Part shown: piece after piece, positions 63,571-64,000 of the stretch | Numbering within the stretch: position 1 is the stretch's first letter | Layout of the letters: the number at the start of each line of letters is the position of its first letter | Source: Pararhizobium qamdonense | GTDB lineage: Bacteria > Pseudomonadota > Alphaproteobacteria > Rhizobiales > Rhizobiaceae | Assembly: GCF_029277445.1 (NCBI RefSeq) | Contig: NZ_CP119568.1 | Location: 267,501 to 331,500 of the forward strand | Reading direction: 5' to 3' | Length of the DNA: 64,000 nucleotides | Notes under the pieces: generated by a model | Databases searched by the model: none | Seen by the model: only the letters and a program-made list of their open reading frames with translations | Told to the model about the DNA's origin: nothing | Position numbers and translations under genes: made by a program

Positions 63571-64000
63571 CTACGCTGCCAGCTGCGGCCGGAACGCCAC
63601 ATCCACATAGTAGTTGGAGCTGCTGAAACTGCTGGTCGGAAACAGCCCGCTGGCGCCATAGGCATAGACGCCGTTGCCACCGCTCAAGGCCGATGACAGC
63701 GCATGCAGGTTGCCGTTGGTGACTTCCGAATTGAAGAAGTTGTTTGCGGCCGAGTAATTGCCATTGGTGCTGTAGGAGACGACATAAGTCGTGTTCGCCT
63801 GGATCTGGATTTCCTGCGACAGGGAGACGGCTTGCCAGCCGCTGGCGCTTTCGCCGGTAAAGGTGGCACTTGCAAGCAGCGTTCCGGCCGAGTTCCAGAG
63901 ATAGCCGGTGTGAGACCCTGTATTGGCCGCTCCCTTGTAGAAGCGGATCTGGGATATCCACCCCCCGGTATCCGCCTGAAACTTCATCCCGAGATTGACC
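63571..64000 (-). CDS. DUF4082-domain secreted protein, C-terminal part (cut by window edge)
   Basis: The frame runs open to the window edge; about 143 residues are visible. They form one DUF4082 domain ([56 protein letters not shown]), a beta-sandwich found as a repeat or cap in large secreted or cell-surface proteins. The protein ends with the domain (FRPQLAA). The type I exporter downstream suggests it is the secreted substrate. Size and other domains lie outside the window. Confidence 0.85.
   Translation of the reverse strand, partial: VNLGMKFQADTGGWISQIRFYKGAANTGSHTGYLWNSAGTLLASATFTGESASGWQAVSLSQEIQIQANTTYVVSYSTNGNYSAANNFFNSEVTNGNLHALSSALSGGNGVYAYGASGLFPTSSFSSSNYYVDVAFRPQLAA

Noticed and set aside
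62900..63961. Long upstream extension of the CobW frame
   Set aside because: The extra 131 residues overlap the DUF4082 gene in another frame and lack CobW similarity; the ATG at 63568 right after the DUF4082 stop is the natural start.

Overview
The window looks like a chromosomal segment of an alphaproteobacterium of the order Rhizobiales, most likely family Rhizobiaceae (Rhizobium/Agrobacterium-like). The reasons are the rRNA/tRNA order 23S-5S-tRNA-fMet, a 23S gene interrupted in helix 9, DUF982, DUF4112 and XapX small proteins, eight or so GGAAC-N18-TT promoters typical of the alphaproteobacterial general stress sigma factor (EcfG/RpoE2), and uniformly GC-rich coding sequence. Genus assignment is inference; no search was run.

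Layout. 1-3.7 kb: the distal part of an rRNA operon (end of the 16S-23S spacer, 23S, 5S, tRNA-fMet). It is decorated with a short GCGAATAG/CTATTCGC repeat family that occurs in the spacer, inside the 23S intervening sequence and between 23S and 5S. 3.8-14.4 kb: a LysR-regulated cluster (VOC ring-cleaving dioxygenase, isochorismatase-like hydrolase, XapX protein, exported amidohydrolase, DoxX, MFS exporter, exported alpha/beta hydrolase) that suggests detoxification of aromatic or quinone-like compounds, followed by two divergent AraC regulators. 14.4-20.5 kb: a spermidine/putrescine-type ABC transporter operon with an Asp/Glu/hydantoin racemase and a divergent GntR/FCD regulator. 20.6-24.9 kb: a KaiC-KaiB-KaiB-hybrid histidine kinase operon preceded by a ribbon-helix-helix protein, a KaiA-less clock-like signalling module.

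24.9-34.2 kb: many small stress-type genes (PPOX-fold protein, AI-2E exporter, DUF4112, Cys-rich protein, single-domain response regulator, two DUF982 proteins, MgtC, PRC-barrel). At least five of their transcription units carry an EcfG-type promoter. 33.3-38.0 kb: a periplasmic molybdenum aldehyde oxidoreductase (paoABC-like) with an XdhC maturation factor. 38.6-45.0 kb: a four-gene translationally coupled signalling operon (CHASE3-GAF hybrid kinase with three receivers, CheR, CheB, REC-HK-REC). 45.1-47.4 kb: an SDR protein, an O-methyltransferase and a divergent TetR regulator with a palindromic operator.

47.4-54.7 kb: a fructosamine (Amadori compound) catabolic locus: binding protein, FAD oxidase, permease and ATPase on one strand; a FrlD-like kinase and FrlB-like deglycase on the other; a FrlR-like GntR regulator. 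A shared operator-like motif, TTGT(C/A)AGACA, lies in front of all three transcription units and ties them into one regulon. 55.0-58.3 kb: a hypothetical gene, a third DUF982 gene and a large HPII-type catalase, the last two with EcfG-type promoters. 58.4-64.0 kb: a type I secretion operon (DUF4082 secreted protein cut by the window edge, CobW-family GTPase, small protein, ABC exporter, HlyD adaptor).

The strongest candidates for something not fully described are the Kai signalling operon, the two-operon fructosamine regulon with an embedded FAD oxidase, the CobW GTPase inside a type I secretion operon, and the rRNA-associated repeat family.
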